This document shows, piece after piece, positions 60,963 to 64,000 of a DNA stretch of 64,000 bases. The stretch covers positions 110,611,684 through 110,675,683 of the forward strand of contig CM070546.1 of assembly GCA_036346405.1 (NCBI GenBank), given 5' to 3'. The notes beneath the pieces are model-generated. The model was not told the origin of the DNA. It saw nothing but the letters and a program-made list of their open reading frames with translations, and made no database searches. Within the stretch, counting starts at the first letter, position 1; each line of letters starts with the position of its first letter. Source of the DNA: Phyllostachys edulis. Lineage: Eukaryota > Streptophyta > Magnoliopsida > Poales > Poaceae. The position numbers and the translations under genes were made by a program.

Positions 60963-63900
60963 ATATAAAACAATATAATTTTATAAAATGGGTACGACAT
61001 GATCAAAGGTCTACGACTTACCTTCGTTGAAGGTTTGATATGCTTCGATCGACGGGTCCGGGAATTCTTTGGTAACGCCAGAATCTACACGAGCGAAAAG
61101 AGCCAAATAAATACAACAATTCCAAAAAAAATCTAAAAATTATCAAATTAGAACCAAAAGAAAGGTACAAAATTTATATGAATTTTGAAATGAGAATAGA
61201 CAGAATCAGAGTTCGTATGAGGGAGAACGAATGTTCGGAAGATTGCTATCACATGAAATGATAGAAAATATAAAAAATAAAATATGACAGAGTATTCCAT
61301 TTCAGGATCTAAGATGAAAGAATGCTGACTTCGGGGTCACTCTTGATAGTGAGTGTTGTGATGAGCTGATGGTCAATTGGTTCCTAAGTGTATGTGAGCT
61401 TATAGATTAATGCTACTCGAATAATGTCTAACTACTCTACTAAATCTGATTAACTACTCGAATTACATTATTATCTCTTTTATTCCATCAATAAGCTAGG
61501 GTTCACTAAAGTGGGATCCAAGGGTGTACATGTCATTGATAATATATAGCTAGTTATATCTTAATTAAAATACCATTGGGCCTATGGCTAAAAGACAAGC
61601 TGAAGCTAACCACTTAATGCCTTTGGCTTAAATTACCACTAATTGGCATAAGTCTTCATCAACCTATCACTGTTTAGTTAACTGATATGCCTAACAGCTA
61701 TATTCTAATCACAATTCTAAGAATTAGATTGGCTCTCCAACAATTTATTTACTAATCACTTAGCTTAGGAATGGCTGGTTATTGTTACTAATCACCCTAC
61801 CAGTTAGCTCTAACTCAATCATTCAAGCAGATGTGCCCACTGTCAGCCAACTACATGTAAACATACACGTATAGAGGGAGCTGAGCCGAGGGCCCCACCT
61901 GCCATTCACACCAACAGAGAGCAGAGAGGGAGACACAAGGAGGAGAAGCAAAGGAGGACCCGTGGTGGCTCAAGCATGCCTCGCCGCGTGACGAGGGGAA
62001 GGCGGTGAGGGGCGGAGACCCTAAAAATGGGTTGCCGAGGGGGAGGCGGCCTTGTGGGTAGCTTTGGCTCAGTTTAAGGCGACCGGTGGCGGCCGAGAGA
62101 CTAAATGCGGCAGCTGGAGCCGGGGAGGAGAAACAAGTGGCGGTGCCAAAGGGGGAGAAGGGCAAAAGTAGTGCATGCATGAGAACCGGCCGGGCGTGGG
62201 GGATTCACCTGTGCAGGCCAGGTAGGCGGAGGAAGGCCGAAACGCTCCAACGACGTGGGCCTCCGGTGGCGTGGCAAGGGCACCGTGGCGACGATGTTGA
62301 GGAGGGGGAGAGCTCCAACGGACAATGGGGAGAGGTTAGGGGAGGCCAGGGGGTGCTCCATCTCCGAGTAATTGGTTAGGGGCTTCACGGATGGCGGATG
62401 GCGGTGCCGGCAGCGAAATCGGCCATGAACGGGGATGATGACTGTGCGACGAGCTCCGATGGGGAAATCCCTCAATTGAGTGGGGGGTTCAACAGAGGGG
62501 AGGATAGAACACATTTTGAGGCGCGAGAATATAGGAGTGGCTCTCCTTGCCGGTCGGAATGGCGTGTGGGGACGGTGGTCGAGTGGGCGATGTGCGTCGG
62601 CTGGGAGGAAGACAAGGTAGGCCTTCGGCTCTTAGACGGTGAAGATGGAAGGAGGAGGCGAGCGGGAGGATGCAGGCACCGAGGCGATGTTGGTGCGCAT
62701 AGCGGGGATGGCCTGAGCTCACGAGGGCACACAGAGTTCACTAGGGCGGCTCGCCGGCACGACGTTGAAGCTTGAGCTTGCTCCGGTTTTTCTTGTTGGT
62801 TGTGTTGATTAGAGAAGAGGGAGGGGAAGGAAAGGCCAGAAGAAGGGGGCGCTCTCGGCTGCGGCTTTTGTAGGCAGGAGAGGCGGAGGGAGCGAGGTGG
62901 TGGCCAGCATAGGCGAGTCTTGCGCGGTGCGGGGCAACGTCTTGGCAAGGGAAAGGGCAAAGTGAGCGGCGGGCGGGGGAGGTGTGGCGCGTGGGAGCGC
63001 GAATAGCAGAAGGTGGGTGCCGTGTGGCGTGCGGGAGAGGGAGGAGCCGGCACTCGGCGCAGCAAGGCGGCAGCAAAGCACGGGCGTGGCGGTCGCACGG
63101 AGGGAGAAGGTGAGAAGGAGAGTGGGAAGGGAAGGGGCGCGGGACAGGGCCGGCGGAGCTGGGCCGTGCGGGCTACGCGAGGAGAAAGGAAGAGTGGGCC
63201 GAAGGAACGAATTCGGCCCAAGGCCGGATGGAGAAATAAAAGAATTTTTTAATTAAAGAAATGCTAGAAAACGAAAATGCTTTTTAGAAAATAGGAGATA
63301 GGGTCCAAAAATTCTAAGAAATTACATAGGAATTCCTTGAAGCATTTGGAACTTAATAAAAATACTTTTAACTTAGCTTTAACTTTTAATTTTGTAAATA
63401 AATTGTTTTTAACTTCGGACAAAAAGGAAAACCCTTTTTTAAAATCCAATAAAATACTTAATTTATTACTTTTGACTTTAAATCCAACTAAAATCCAGAA
63501 AATTTAAATAAACCAACTTTTTAATTTATTGAAGCTTGATTAATTCAAACGAAACTATTTTTTTTGTTATTTCTAAATTTCAAGTTAAGATTTAGCAACT
63601 TAATAAAATCAAATGGTTATTTTTAAATTTTAGAAAATTTTCAAAAAGCCCAGAAAATTGGGATGTTACAATAGGTGTGCAGCTAAGTTGATTATCACAA
63701 GGCCTTTACAATGTCCCACCTCATCGCAATTTCACACTGCTAAGTATCACCCCCTTGGGCTGCGCCCCGAGAGGTCTTCCTTTTGCGTCGTGTGAATCGA
63801 TGACTCTCTTACCCTTGGCACACTCTACACACCCACCAATGGTGAAATTACGAGGTAGCGGACAAATTAGTTAGCCAGGTCGTAGGTGTTATAGACTTGT

Positions 63901-64000
63901 GATTGCACTATTTTTACATGAGAGGTCATTACAAGATTTGATCCTTATTTGACCCGGGTGGTACATCCACATACCAACTTTCTATCGTGCACCCGACACC

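Larger units (their letters stand above)
54334..63670 (+). mobile_element. Long LTR B, nested in LTR A
   Basis: It starts TGTCGGGACCCC and ends GGGATGTTACA at 63670. The flanks ATAGG at 54329-54333 and 63671-63675 are an exact 5-bp duplication. Without LTR C it is about 4.1 kb and has no gag or pol, so it is a solo LTR of unusual length. Its right part (61900-63230) is GC-rich and gives many overlapping ORFs on both strands without domains; these are not treated as genes. Confidence 0.85.
53463..64000 (+). mobile_element. Long LTR A, interrupted by LTR B
   Basis: It begins TGTTAGACCCC at 53463 and runs to 54333, where LTR B is inserted. After B it resumes at 63676 with sequence matching the corresponding part of LTR B near 55165-55290 (GCATTTACAA, then TTAGTTAGCCAGGT). 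It continues past the window end. No coding sequence seen. TGT..GACCCC starts and GATGTTACA ends are typical of long gypsy LTRs such as RIRE3/RIRE8 of rice; the family name is tentative. Confidence 0.75.

Noticed and set aside
61851..63256. Large overlapping ORFs on both strands near the right end
   Set aside because: They lie in the GC-rich part of a long LTR, have no domains, and overlap in all frames.

Overview
This is a plant nuclear window, almost certainly from a grass and probably Oryza or a close relative. The evidence is one intron-containing gene with a GC-rich first exon, dense nested LTR retrotransposons with plant-type LTRs and tRNA primer sites, several MITE-like elements, and long (TA)n tracts. 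Nothing prokaryotic, no CRISPR array, and no tRNA or rRNA gene was seen.

Only one convincing host gene is present. It is a TTL-type gene (tetratricopeptide repeats plus a C-terminal thioredoxin-like domain) on the minus strand, seven coding exons between 19123 and 13447, predicting 675 residues. All exon phases fit, and its fifth intron carries a small non-autonomous LTR retrotransposon (14014-15464). A FAR1-related pseudogene (11019-11740) and an unrecognised gene remnant (46088-46698) split by a solo LTR are the only other host-like coding sequences.

Layout. 1-2200: right part of a long LTR inserted in a Ty3/gypsy element of Tat type. That element occupies 2201-10146: LTR, gag, protease and integrase on the minus strand, and an antisense intron-containing ORF on the plus strand; its reverse transcriptase and RNase H have been deleted. 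10147-13446: FAR1 remnant, repeats and the gene's 3' side. 13447-19123: TTL gene. 19124-23499: 5' flank, tandem repeats and a hAT-type MITE. 23505-43601: one nested Ty1/copia complex bounded by the same 5-bp duplication (GTTTG). Its backbone (minus strand) was hit by a full-length 10.9-kb relative on the plus strand (25521-36445, duplication GCTCG) and by a minus-strand solo LTR (37184-41591, duplication TGATC), which holds a further LTR fragment. 43607-50990: MITEs, a hAT element, the solo LTR 46701-48417 (duplication GGGTG), a Mutator-like foldback element and unassigned sequence. 50995-53462: tail of another LTR element carrying long (TA)n tracts and foldback MITEs. 53463-64000: long LTRs nested inside each other, with a Mutator-like element innermost.

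The strongest second-look items are the two nests whose insertion order can be read from target-site duplications, palindrome arrays in the copia LTRs, a short hairpin conserved across three diverged long LTRs, two related GCGCGGAA-rich Mutator-like foldback elements, and a foldback MITE sitting between TA microsatellites. No wholly new gene system could be supported.
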